A program made the translations under genes and the position numbers. This document shows, one piece after another, positions 1-10,704 of a DNA stretch of 24,537 bases (position 1 is its first letter; each line of letters begins with the position of its first letter). The notes beneath the pieces are model-generated. The model saw nothing but the letters and a program-made list of their open reading frames with translations. It did not search any database and was not told the origin of the DNA. Source of the stretch: Echinostoma caproni (Eukaryota; Platyhelminthes; Trematoda; Plagiorchiida; Echinostomatidae); assembly GCA_900618425.1 (NCBI GenBank), contig UZAN01039793.1, forward strand, positions 34,384 through 58,920, given 5' to 3'.

Positions 1-2033
1 TGATGCAATACCCAAAGCTGTATGAAAATGAGGCGCCAAAATATCAAACATTGAGAGGCGGAATAAAAAGATAGATTTGAGAATGAATTCAACAGATAAA
101 ACGTAAATACTGCACGTAAAATAGCAAGTACTTCTAGTCCCGTATCACTCTGAAATCACCCACTTCAGCTTTACAATACTCAATCAGGAGCAAAGGACTA
201 TCGATCTGTATGGCGTTTTTCTGTTCATGATGTAAATTATCGTTTATTTTCGAATATGATAGGTAAATTCACCCAAACCTATGGCGTAATCAAATGGTGT
301 AAATTCAGGCAACTGAATTGTCTGTAGATAATGCAAACGCCTTAACTCACTGTACTCAAAACTTATTCGTTCAGAATGTCGTCTACGAATGAAGACTGCT
401 GATGGGTTTTAAATAAAACAGTGACAATCTTGTCTCGATAATTGTCTACGCAGGAACGTCTATACAACGCGATCAAAAGAGTGGATTTTCCTAATATGGT
501 TTAATTCAATACACTTGCGTACTGCAACTTGTTTGGGAATATTATATATATATATCTCTTTTATTTGTGACGAATCAAAAAAATTGCATACATTTACAGT
601 AACCCCTCAGATTGGTTTTCAAGGTGCCAAACTATTCGCAGTGTTTGCATACACACCAAATTTGAGGAGGTTAATTTTGTATGTCTGGCATTGTTTGGGA
701 ACCTTGTTGGTGCATCTGGACTACTAACAACGCTGTTAGAATCCGTTGGGCCGACACAATTCTTCTACAAATAAAATATATATTAGGTCGACAAAGGGTC
801 AACATCATTGAAAACAGTAAAATTACTAAAATGTTTTATTTCAGAATTCGAAACTCTTGAAGTCTTATTTTTGTGTTGACCATTCCAGTACGATTCATTG
901 TTGTGTATGAATAAAACAGCTTTAGTTCTCCAGTGAACAACAGATTGATTAACCTCGATAAAGAAACACGAGTTTAATTTGTTTGAATATTTTACTGTAT
1001 AGTAGTACTGACCGATCACGTGATTTTACCGATAATAACCGATACCGATAATAATAATAATTCCTTCCTTCCTCCGCCTCATCGTAAAACGTGCAGAGGA
1101 AAGAGTGCTGTTTCCTCAGAATTTATATTTTCTGTTGTTAGTGATTCTCATGTGAGGGGATAGAATGACTTCAAAATAATTAGTGTCACTTTAAGAAGCT
1201 GTGCTGCACATCAGGACTAAACCAAAAACCATTATGCACTTGTCTATATGTGTGAGCGCATGATCTCGAAATTGACTGGGGCTGAGTTTGGGCTCCGAAC
1301 TCGACACAAACACTCGACACGAGTCCCACAGGCTACACCAAAAACGCTATGTTGGCACGTCTCCTTGCAAAGGCAGAGCAGCTGTGCGATGCTCTTGAAC
1401 ACCCGTCATGACGTTGAATTATGTTTTTGAGATGAACGAAAGCAACACATCGCTTACAGTTGTTTCCCAGCTGATAGGGCTTATAGTGTGAAAACAGGAA
1501 AGCGTGGTTGAATGATAGAAATGTGTTCCTCAACTAGTATCTGTCGGAAAAATTAATGAACATTGTATCATCCATGTAGCACATGACTGTGTCACATAAA
1601 CCAATGTTTATAAGTTCAATTGTCATTTATTGTTGCTATGACTATGCCCTCTCCAAATCTGTTGAGAAAATTGTATGAAAATAAATGAGATCTTTTCTGG
1701 TCTGGTTTAGCTGGAAGATTGATCGATTGAATATCAGGTTAGTTTTTGCATTCTAATACGTTCTGCGTGTTGAAAGCGTAAGCTGTACAGTCTACAGAAG
1801 TGGATAGTGTTCTGAAGAACAATGTTTAGTGGTTCGACTTTAGGGAAGATGTCAAAGTGTCTAGTTACCTGAAAAAGAGTCCTATCGAAAATAATGAACA
1901 GTAAAAGCATCTATTCTAACCACCCTCAGACATGATTTTAATGTGCATCTATTTTATTGAATGGTCATCTTTTTTCCTACATCCTGAATGTTTGCGAAGG
2001 CACTTGTGAAAAACACCTAATCCTGATAAGTCA
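1..2033. other. non-coding stretch, no gene recognised
   Basis: No recognisable protein, RNA gene or conserved motif was seen. The stretch is AT-rich and holds short simple repeats: a TA run near 541-558, and a CCGATAAT/AAT-type run followed by a TTCC run at about 1026-1072. The open frames here are all under 80 codons, resemble no family I know, and look like chance. Confidence 0.6.
1026..1072. repeat. compound microsatellite (CCGATA/AAT then TTCC)
   Basis: CCGATAATAA and CCGATA units run into an AAT run and then into TTCC repeats. This is simple-sequence DNA with no coding signal. Confidence 0.7.
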
Positions 2034-2039
2034 TGAGTG

Positions 2040-2117
2040 AGGTTTCCTGGTTCCACTGCAAATGTTCGGCCCCGGCAGGGACACAACTGATGATTCCCGA
2101 CAAGGGAAGAAAATTCT
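2040..2117 (+). ncRNA. degenerate hammerhead ribozyme-like motif, schistosome SINE-type layout
   Basis: The conserved core CTGATGA (2087-2093) is followed by a perfect 5-bp helix II, TTCCC (2094-2098) with GGGAA (2104-2108), closed by a 5-base loop, and then GAA (2109-2111). Helix III can form between 2040-2045 and 2112-2117: four Watson-Crick pairs, one G-U and one T-T mismatch. This puts the expected cleavage site after C2046. The inner part of helix I pairs CTGC (2056-2059) with GCAG (2075-2078). The outer part of helix I is poor: C2047 faces A2086, then two pairs, then a mismatch. The order and the strand CTGGTTCCACTGC after the cleavage site resemble the hammerheads known in Schistosoma SINE-like elements. 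I infer a decayed copy of a related retroposon; activity is doubtful because of the weak outer helix I. A second possible pairing of CACAA (2082-2086) with TTGTG (2125-2129) exists but leaves helix III poor. Confidence 0.55.
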
Positions 2118-2997
2118 GTCCAGTTCCTCTTGTGTTGGTCAGCTAAATCCACGGCAAACACACTGCATTCTATGCTTGAGGTGTGAACCACCTATCAGTG
2201 AATAAAGATCAGCACCCGAATAGAGAAAATCCTGCACAGCGACTGGCGCTTTGAAATCCAGTGAGCTCATTCGAAATCATACATTCTGATAAAACATTTT
2301 TTGTTGTCGACACATTTTACATCTCTAACTCTGCTGACCTGTCGCTGTTCTGGCTGCTACAACGGGCACTGGGATCAGTCAGACCAATCGTCGAGAAAAT
2401 GGCTTTTCTGAAGGGAACAAAGTCTAACAATAATTGCACGATCTACAGCCGGACAGGAATGAACAATGCCATGTCATTTTTGTACCTTCATGTGGCACCA
2501 ATACTAACGAGCATACCTGACCGTAATAATAGAAGTATTGGTGAAGATGTTTTCATGTTTGCACTGCTGACTATAATGTGGTAGGCGTCTGGATGAGAAA
2601 ACCTACTTACTGTTACACAGTTCCGTGAAACTTACATAATAAAATGCTAAAATGTCATAAATCGTTATAGTAATACGCTTTGAACCAGTTTTTTAAATTT
2701 ATGATGGATGGCACCGTGAACATTGAGATAAAATTTAATATATGAGAAAAAATATTCACATTAATGGGATAAAATAGCGGTATATTAGGGGAGGTGTTGT
2801 ACGCGAAACAATCGGGTAGTTTGTTTCAAACCCCAGTCTGAAGTATGAAATATGGCGGATTTTGTGTTTGAGTATAAATACACAAAATTGGCCGCATATA
2901 GTTCTTCGTTTTTATTTTATCTTTTTATTCAATACATTATGACAATTTCCAGCAAGGAGGAAGCTGTCAGTGAAATAGCTGTCATATTAAACGCAAT
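2118..2997. other. non-coding stretch, possible retroposon tail then unique DNA
   Basis: The first 90 bases probably continue the hammerhead-bearing element; an AATAAA occurs near 2201. The 107-codon frame at 2261-2584 begins with GTG rather than ATG, matches no family I recognise and is not called. The rest is AT-rich with no visible signal. Confidence 0.4.
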
Positions 2998-3066
2998 GAA
3001 TTTGTGGTGGGACTCGAACACGCGTCATCCGGGGTAATAATTTAATGAAGTACCCACCGGGACACC
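2998..3066 (-). repeat. tRNA-like SINE relic or tRNA pseudogene
   Basis: Read on the minus strand, a D-arm/A-box-like stretch (TGGTGTCCCGGTGGGTA) is followed by a good B-box match, GTTCGAGTCCC (about 3007-3017). The acceptor stem does not close and the T stem has mismatches, so this is not a working tRNA. The start resembles the relic at 10656-10704 (TGGTGT..GTGGGTA in both), which suggests a shared tRNA-derived SINE family. Confidence 0.45.
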
Positions 3067-3509
3067 ACTGTGTGCGGGAAATTATGAACAAAACCCGACC
3101 TGATGCAGCGTTCAAATAGTCATCAACGTATTGAACGTATTTCTTCACTACACTCATAATGCTCCCAAATCTTTATAATAATTAATAATAGCATGCAATA
3201 CCCCCCCCCCAAATTTGGAATGTATCCGATTCCCTATTCTGTGATTTGAACTGACTCAAATGTTGGTCGATGATTGACCGGGAAAAAATGAATAATTTTG
3301 TTTATTTTTGATACAGTGTTGTTGCTCTCTAGACAGTTTCACTAATATTCCTTCAATCACTTATTCATCCCAACGACGTTTATAACGTTCCAGCCAACCA
3401 CCCAGCAGGACCAACTAATCACAGTGGGGGAAGCAAGCACACGCATTGTTTGCTGGCACGTGATTGGTCTATTCTGATTACGAAGCAAATAAATGAATGG
3501 ACTGCCAAA
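3067..3509. other. non-coding stretch upstream of the noggin-like gene
   Basis: A run of ten C lies at 3201-3210. No gene or clear promoter element was recognised. Part of the noggin-like promoter or 5' UTR may lie between here and 3720, but no TATA box or splice acceptor is convincing. Confidence 0.4.
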
Positions 3510-3556
3510 GTGCGTGCACACGTGTCTGTGTGCCGGTGTGTGAGTGCGCGCGTGCT
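3510..3556. repeat. alternating purine-pyrimidine GT/GC tract
   Basis: About 47 bases are dominated by TG, CG and CA steps (TGCGTGCACACGTGT, then GTGTGTGAGTGCGCGCGTGC). Such DNA can adopt the Z form. It sits about 165-210 bases before the noggin-like start codon. Any regulatory role is speculation. Confidence 0.5.
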
Positions 3557-3720
3557 TGTTGGAAGACAATCAGAGAGTGATTTGGGTGATATCCATTTTG
3601 CCCCGTATTTCCTGGGTTTCGTAACCTATCGCGACTGTCCATGTGTTTTGGACTGTCATGTTTGATCGTCATAAGTCACTGCTGTCCTAAGGGAAACCAG
3701 TTGAATGGCCACTTTGAATC

Positions 3721-4887
3721 ATGATAGTCTGGTTTTCTGTGCATCGCGGACTGTACGGTTCGGGGATTCTGTTTATCACATGTACATTGTCATTGATTTG
3801 GTGTGCCATTATACACGACTCGGAATCGGTCGTGTCCAACATGACCGTACCCAGATTTTTGGATAGTTCCACACGAAATCGAGTACTGCAAACTGATGCT
3901 GAACGAATGAACGCCTCACGGCGACTGTGGGAGTTGTTCCAGCGCAGAAATCAAGCATCAGAACAATCATCCTCTGTCTTACTCTACCCGTCCAATCGGA
4001 AAAACACTTCACGCTTGGATTTGGATCACTCGAGTTGGACAAACCTGAGGGACAATCAAACTCACAATCTGTCTAATCGACGTTTACCCCATCCACTACA
4101 GTTGTTACATTTGGACCCGCAACCACAATTCCCCATACACATGCCCCGATTTCCCCCAGAACATCCGTTCAATCCGCGTGCTATTCTCTCTCCAGCAGAA
4201 ATGCTTCGAATGCTTGGTCGACAAAACTACATTCCCGAATTCATGTCTTTTACTAAACCAATAGAAGCGGTCATGTATCCGGATGGACATCTGACTCCAG
4301 TCCGGTTGACGAGGTGGCAAACAAATCAACGTGTTCGAGGTTCCAACATGGGAAGGGACCGAAACAGAAATCGGAATAACCGAAATCAGCCTAGTGAATC
4401 ACCTGGACTACCAGCAGACTTGACCAGAAGGTTGGAGACAATCGGTTATAATTTGTGGGCCGGTGATTCGCAAACCATAGTGCACCAGTTTAATCGTCAG
4501 GCTCGAGGCTCTCGATCCGGTCGAACGCAAACGCAAACGCGAACAGAACGTCGTCGTGCACGACAGAAACGTCGCGTACGCAAAGCTCTACGACGTCTGC
4601 TGATGGACTATACCTCTTGTCCAGTCTTGTATCGTTGGCGTGATTGGGGACAGCGTTTTTGGCCCAGATGGATCAAAGAAGGCAAATGTGTGAATCTGGG
4701 TCAAACATCGTGTTCCATTCCACCTGGTATGTTTTGTGTGGAAGCCGCACATCGATCTATCGTGGTGCTGCGATTTTTATGCTTCACATCATGGCCACGA
4801 TCTAGTTGTTCATGGTATCGTTTCAACTTGCCTGTGCTCAGTCGATGTCAATGTGGTTGTCTGACGAAACCAAGTAAAGTTAAATGA
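3721..4887 (+). CDS. noggin-like secreted BMP antagonist
   Basis: Predicted 388-residue secreted protein of the noggin family, which binds BMP ligands outside the cell and blocks receptor binding. A hydrophobic stretch at residues 11-31 looks like a signal peptide. Five N-glycosylation sequons are at N40, N64, N95, N112 and N116. Residues 160-178 (EMLRMLGRQNYIPEFMSF) match the noggin segment LLRSLLGGHYDPGFM. Residues 270-294 are strongly basic, like the heparin-binding part of noggin. The C-terminal domain starts at CPVLYRWRDWGQRFWPRW (300-317) and has nine cysteines (300, 323, 331, 339, 354, 363, 376, 378, 380), the number and spacing pattern of the noggin cystine knot, ending in CQCGC plus an eight-residue tail. 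It is longer than vertebrate noggin (about 230 residues) because of the N-terminal and 180-270 regions. The ATG is directly preceded by an in-frame stop at 3715-3717, so no longer form exists without splicing. Noggin genes are commonly intronless, as here. Which flatworm noggin paralogue this is cannot be told. Confidence 0.93.
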   Translation: MIVWFSVHRGLYGSGILFITCTLSLIWCAIIHDSESVVSNMTVPRFLDSSTRNRVLQTDAERMNASRRLWELFQRRNQASEQSSSVLLYPSNRKNTSRLDLDHSSWTNLRDNQTHNLSNRRLPHPLQLLHLDPQPQFPIHMPRFPPEHPFNPRAILSPAEMLRMLGRQNYIPEFMSFTKPIEAVMYPDGHLTPVRLTRWQTNQRVRGSNMGRDRNRNRNNRNQPSESPGLPADLTRRLETIGYNLWAGDSQTIVHQFNRQARGSRSGRTQTQTRTERRRARQKRRVRKALRRLLMDYTSCPVLYRWRDWGQRFWPRWIKEGKCVNLGQTSCSIPPGMFCVEAAHRSIVVLRFLCFTSWPRSSCSWYRFNLPVLSRCQCGCLTKPSKVK

Positions 4888-7763
4888 AACCAATTCAACC
4901 AGATCCCATTTGACAGTAGACTTCCCAGTTGAGTCCGCCATCGAACTTTGTGCAATTATTCCTCAGACTATACCGAAACATTTCTCACGTTTTTATGGAC
5001 TTCCAAAACCGTTCACTAATCTGCAATGGATCGCCACATGGACAGAGAAACTGTCGTGTTCGATTTATCAATCCTTAAACCGGGACACATATTCAATTGT
5101 TCTGTGCAATCTAATTGGATTAATTGAAGTTACCGGTCCACTTTTCACTAACCCGGTTACCAGGTATCGCGAACCACATTCTGTCACTTCTACCTCGTCA
5201 TAAATACCATATCATCTATGAAGAAAGGTTAGTTGAGATCAATCTTTCATTATCTTTACCCAGTGTTACTCTTTTTGATTATCTTCAGAGCTCAGTCGCT
5301 TTCTCTCTCTCTCTCTCTCTCTTTCGCCGTGTTGCTCCTAGAAGTTTGAAGTGACCGAGCCGTCGTTCTGTCTCTCTTTCTCTCACCGTCTCTCATCTAT
5401 CTTCTTTACCCAATTCCATTTTGTTCTTCCGTGTACATATTACCCTGAGTGCATACATGAGTTCATACAGTTCTACAAACGCGTTCTCGTAAATACCTAC
5501 ACAATTGTGAAAAACCTTAAACAACCTACCGCTCCGTTCGTACCGTTTGCACCACGGTGAGTAGAGATCTCAGAGAGCGTAAAGGAAGAAATCAGCTCAC
5601 TGCAACGCATTTGAAACTCTCCACATTTCATAGCACCTCAAACCTAAGGTTAATACTACCATCAACTATCCACTTAGGTTTGCTGCGTTCTCAACAATTA
5701 AGCTATTATGTTATGCTCGTGGAAAAAATAGAGCTGTCATCAACACGCAAAGTCAACTTTTAGTGTAGTGGACTGAAATTGAGTATTTGTGCACTGTGCA
5801 CGCACACATACTCCTCCCCTTTCTCTCTCCTTCCCCGTCTAGTTAAATCTCCCTATCCTTCCTCTCCTCACACTGCAATGCATCACAGTTTACCAAATAC
5901 TTGAAGACCTAGAAAATTTTTATTGACCGATCTCGGTGAAGTCAGTTTATTTGTGTATGCTGTAACACGAGTCTCTAAAGCCATCATTTGACAGATCACA
6001 TATTTATATTCATTTCTCCTTGATCCAATCACTGTTCACTGTTTGTCTTCGATAAATCACCATGAGTGAGAGGTAGATTAGCTCAAAACGTACGCAGAAA
6101 ACAATCTATGTCTGGTGACCTCGTCTCCTGATAAACTATGATACTGCTGAGCATAAATCTATGCACAGAGAGAAATCTTGCTCCAAAGCAGATGAATGGT
6201 CTACATTCTTTTTTAATTTGACAATGGGGATAAACGGGCGTATGTTGATCACGTGTACCCAGTCCACCAAATCCGCTTTTCACCACGCGAATAAGGCGCG
6301 TCTTACTCGTGGTTCTCGCCCATAAAGAGATTTCTGTCCCCAATACGATAAACACAATAGAATAACTATAGTTATTTCACAGAATGACATTTGTCCTCTT
6401 CCCGATACTCGTTACTTGTCAAGTGCACCATTCAGGCTGATGCTCCAAACCGGAGGGGTTCACAGACCACATCTATCAGAAATGTCACCGAGCAGTGAAC
6501 AATTTAATTATCGATCATCCCACACGGAGTTGTGTTCCCAAAATCCAAAATATGTCTATACACTCCCGTCAACCGTAAAACGGATCATTCTCATAATTAT
6601 GCCTAACAATGAAGTGGTTCGTACGGTTTCCTGGTGAGTACAGTTCATTTGGGATTAAAGATGCACCGTTCTGGTGTTGTGTTTTTCTTGAAAAGTGTTA
6701 CTAATCAATAGGAAAATGCTTTACATTTTCTAATTACAATGGTTTGCTTACAATGTTTTGGAAAGCATTTTCTCAGTGGATCTTTGTCATACGTAAATTC
6801 ACACACGGAACGCGGCTACCTTCGTGTTATTAAGTTGGTAAAGGTCAAACCAACTCCCATGTTTTCTTTCATACACCCTTACAATGCGATATGATCTTAC
6901 AACGATGTAAATAACACTCTGAGGAAAAGTGTAAAAAGATGTTAACGTAACCGTGCAATCAATCAGTACAAAACAAGTAAACTCGATGTAATTATAAAGA
7001 AATCTGGCACTGCAACACAATGAGGAATTTGTGTACTGTTGTGTACGGTTACAAATACATGCTTCGTGGACACACATTTAACAGCATAATTCAGTAAGGA
7101 CGGCGGTAGGAGACGCGTGTTATCAGCGAGAATTGTGCTTTGAAATCATTTGCCAACTTTGGCAACGCTGAGAGGCATCGATACGGATCGGGTCATTATA
7201 GATTAATAAAATCTTAGTGGATTAGGATGATAATTTAAAATTGCTTTGAGAAAGAAATCAGAAAACGCGAAAGGGGAAGAAGAACCCGAATGCACTGTAC
7301 GCATGTGTACAGGTTGTCTAATTTGGGCGAAAACCTTAGCAAAACAAACCGATTGAATTTCAGTGAACATCACCGAAACATGATATGATCAAATCTGATT
7401 CAAACTGAATAGAATATCACGATTTGAGCGAGAAGTTTATCAAGTATAATTATTCTTGTGCGCATAAGCACATGACACACAACTCTCTCAGTGTATTGTA
7501 GAGTACTTTCAGCAGAAACGGGATGTTTGATGATCAGTGAGATGGTTGAGAAATACTAGATCGGACAACTGAAAGAAAGACTGAGTCATTGCATGTGGTT
7601 AGAGAAAACGTTTTGAATTTCCTACGCAATTGATATCTATTCTCAAACGTTTACGTCACATTGCTTTGTATTTATGATGCTGTTTTTCACTTTTTCTTTG
7701 TGGCTGTATGTGATGACAAATGACCTTGGTGTACAACAAGCTGAGAATCCATCCATTAGGCTG
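4888..7763. other. noggin-like 3' flank and non-coding DNA
   Basis: No gene was recognised. The start probably holds the 3' UTR of the noggin-like gene, but no AATAAA was seen close to its stop. Open frames at 4910-5203, 5124-5354, 5351-5560 and 5557-5763 overlap one another in a pyrimidine-rich stretch with biased composition and resemble nothing known. A further 90-codon frame on the minus strand (6083-6355) is also unrecognised. Confidence 0.5.
5305..5330. repeat. TC microsatellite / pyrimidine tract
   Basis: A (TC)n run of about nine units lies inside a longer CT-rich region (about 5295-5400) downstream of the noggin-like gene. It is simple-sequence DNA. Confidence 0.8.
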
Positions 7764-7803
7764 AATAAATCGATTTTTGACTTTGACTTGACTGAACTTG
7801 ATT
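7764..7803 (+). repeat. possible 3' end of a truncated non-LTR retroposon
   Basis: AATAAA (7764-7769) is followed at once by imperfect repeats of a TTGACT-type unit (TTTTTGACTTTGACTTGACT, then GAACTTGATTT). A polyadenylation-like signal followed by a short tandem tail is common at 3' ends of RTE/CR1-type retroposons. No reverse transcriptase remnant is visible upstream, so the rest of the element cannot be bounded. Confidence 0.3.
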
Positions 7804-10655
7804 TACATTTAACCTGATGAACACCGCTATTACCTCTCAGGATATCAACATAGTATTTCTAATTGACAGCTTTCTTTAGTAATTGCAGTTCAGCATCAAT
7901 TCACTACCAATTTCCTCATAACATGTAACATGTTAAACAGGAACGTGGATCGGTTGGAAGAACACTTGTTTGCATTTTGCCTGTGATAGCCCAAGTTATT
8001 CGTTACGGTAGTCGTCCACTAATCTGACTCAGCCAATTGAATCATTCATCCAATACTTCTCGGCTATACGCATTGTGTAGGACAAAAATGATTCCACTAA
8101 ACGAATTAAATCTTGCGCTTCTCCACGAAGCTGGTCTTGTATTACTCGTCATAAAAATGGCTGGATAAACAAAAAAACCTAGTAATGAATAATGTGTCTT
8201 TTTAGCGAATCCAAACTTTTCGACAGGTCTGAATGAACCGACAAATAAACTTGCTTTCCTGTTTGATAAATTCTCAAAGCGTTTGTTACGCCTTGCCCAA
8301 TACCCTTGACGGAATCGACCGCGCCCGATTCCGGGAGTATACGTCACACAAGGCAAACATACTGTTCTGATAGCTTTCGTACCCTTGCGCCATATTTCCG
8401 ACATAGTAGTAAAACAACTCGCACGGAGTTATCTTGTAATATACCTAAATTGGTTAATTTTGAAAGCCATATTCAGTAATCAATTATTAGAACAGATCAC
8501 ATATCCGCTGATCTAATCAACAAAAGACAAACCGGAGAACAATTATATTAATCAGTTCACCCCATTCCATGCATCTTCACATTTCAATTTATTCTTCCTG
8601 ATTGAGCGAAAATGGGCTAACAATCCAATCAAAATAGTACTCGTAAGCCTGATGTTCAGTAGTTATTTTCTTCTCTATTCCGTGGGATTAGATGCAGTTG
8701 ATTTGTCAATCACAACATTTTACTTGGCTCCCAAGTGTGCTACTTGGAAACCACTCACTGACGTTTGAGAAATGACACAGCCTATTTGGTCTGTGTCGTT
8801 CAACAGCTGTATGTCTTTACTAAAGTGAAACCAAGTTCAAAAATGGAGCATGGATTTTCAATTGGTATTTGTATTTGACGGTTTTGTATAAGGTCTGCAC
8901 TCCATGAGAACAAACCTAACCACATGACTGGGATGCAGAAGTTGCCTTCAACTGGATACCTTGCGTTCGGCCACGCCTCGCTTAGAAGTAAGGTCTCTCG
9001 CAATGTTTGCTATTACCGGTGCATGTAAAAGTTACCTTTTCATCAAGATTGCACTTAGACATGGAAGATCACTGAGAAACTCTTCCCATATCTGATCGGT
9101 GTCAGAGCCACAGAAAGGTATTTCAACCAGACATAACGTGCACCGTCATCCGAAATGTACGCTAAGCCGCATAACTGAAAAATGAAATGATGGAATAATT
9201 GTGAGCAAATATTTTTAAATTTCTTGCTTTGCTATCATCAGGCCAATCGTCATTCTGTTCTACTCGATGCCGGTTTTTTTTATCACCAGTTAAACTAATG
9301 TATTTTCTGCATGATGGGTTGTGTCTATCCACGAAGTTGATAATAAATGATTTCAAGTTGGTGCGCCGCCTCGCGGTTCCAATCGCTTACTGAATCTTAA
9401 TTGCTTCGTCATATAAAGCCATGAATTATATCTTACATGACTTTTCTTATCTCTCCAATGAAATGTAACAGTGGTACACTATTCATTCCTTATTGCATGT
9501 TCTCGATGAGATCGTAAATTTTGCGGTAAAACACATTTATTTGCTATCCAACGACCCCAATCTCGAAGTGATTGAAAATCTATTTTCTATGCCGAAAAGA
9601 AATAATAAAATAGGAAACCCACACACATTGTATCACGTAATAGATGCCAAAGTTAGACACCAGTTCAATGCCAAATAATCAAATCTTGCGTCACGAATGT
9701 GGTAAAACCGACTGTTGAATAAACTAGATAAGAACCGCAAAAAAATACACAGATTATTGATCCGCTTATCTTGTGCACCGACCGCGATCGGGGTGCTTTT
9801 GCGAACAAATACCGTGGGCACATTATTTTCAATTGTATTCCGATGATTTTCTGATGGTTTGCAAGGAGAGCTACAAAATTCTGTCTATAAGGGGTACACG
9901 AAAGCAACAAAACAGTTTATCAAGTAATGTATTTTGAATTTCGGTGAAATTTTTTCTGAAATGGCAATATGCATATACCGAGCGGCGACCTGATCTGTAA
10001 GGCATATTGTATGTGTACACTAAAGAATGTAAAATTACCTGACCATCTGTTCCTAGTAAAATTTATCAAAAGTAGCAAATAAATGCTGTCTCAATCTGGT
10101 ATTTTAATGGTAGCATCGGTAATGAAATTGCTTCACAAAAGCAGTAGACGACGATGAGCAGTCAAGGGGCCGCTAGCCCGAAATACACTTATTTCGGATT
10201 CGCAAATAAACTGTCCCCATGGGCTGAACACACACTCACGCATAAGAGTGGGATTCGAAGTGAGCTACCATTACGAGGCATCAATGTGCATATTATCAAT
10301 GTTTTTTCATTCAGTAGCAGAAGAAAATTCACTCAATAGTGAAATAATCTTGCCTAGTAAAAACTTGTCACCCCAACTCAGTGTTAGTGTCACAGAGCAC
10401 CGGTTTGTTTTTTATGCACCATTTCATTTCTTGCTCTATCAGCAATCCCATCGTTGAACTTTTTGGTCTGTATGACCAGTTTCACATGTTACAGTGGGTT
10501 ACGAAAGCTAGCAATCTGAACGCCCTCGTTTATCCAAGAAGATATATACATGTATATTACATGGACATCATACACACAACTGGAATAGATCATCACCAGT
10601 AGCTATAAAATACATACATAAATACATACTACAAACATCGATTTGGCTAGTTACC
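7804..10655. other. non-coding stretch, no gene recognised
   Basis: The longest open frame is 120 codons on the minus strand (8042-8404). It has no motif, signal peptide or family resemblance that I can see, and I do not call it. A weak hammerhead-like core lies at 9220-9241. Otherwise this is unremarkable AT-rich DNA. Confidence 0.5.
9220..9241 (-). ncRNA. weak hammerhead-like core
   Basis: On the minus strand CTGATGA is followed by TAGC-AAA-GCAA, in which three of four helix II pairs form, and then GAAA. No convincing helix I or III is visible. It may be a remnant of a Penelope-like or retrozyme-type hammerhead, or chance: a core plus GAAA at the right spacing is expected about once in several windows of this size. 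Confidence 0.2.
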
Positions 10656-10704
10656 TGGTGTTCAAGTGGGTAGTAGGCTTGTGAGGTCCCGGATTCAATT
10701 CCCG
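10656..10704 (+). repeat. tRNA-like SINE relic
   Basis: TGGTGTTCAAGTGGGTAGTAGG resembles a tRNA D-arm/A box. The B-box match GATTCAATTCC (10692-10702) lies 36 bases after the A box, the expected promoter spacing. The flanks do not pair into an acceptor stem, so it is a tRNA-derived repeat rather than a tRNA gene. The 5' part resembles the minus-strand relic at 2998-3066. Confidence 0.45.

Noticed and set aside
1949..2191. 80-codon minus-strand open frame with AATAAA just after its end
   Set aside because: It lies antisense across the hammerhead-like element and resembles no known protein; better explained as repeat-derived.
2261..2584. 107-codon plus-strand open frame
   Set aside because: It starts with GTG, has no family resemblance and no splice or promoter context.
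2790..2850. B-box-like GTTTCAAACCCC as a further tRNA-like relic
   Set aside because: The B box has a mismatch and there is no convincing A box.
8042..8404. 120-codon minus-strand open frame, longest in the desert
   Set aside because: No domain, signal or repeat pattern recognised; a frame of this length can occur by chance.
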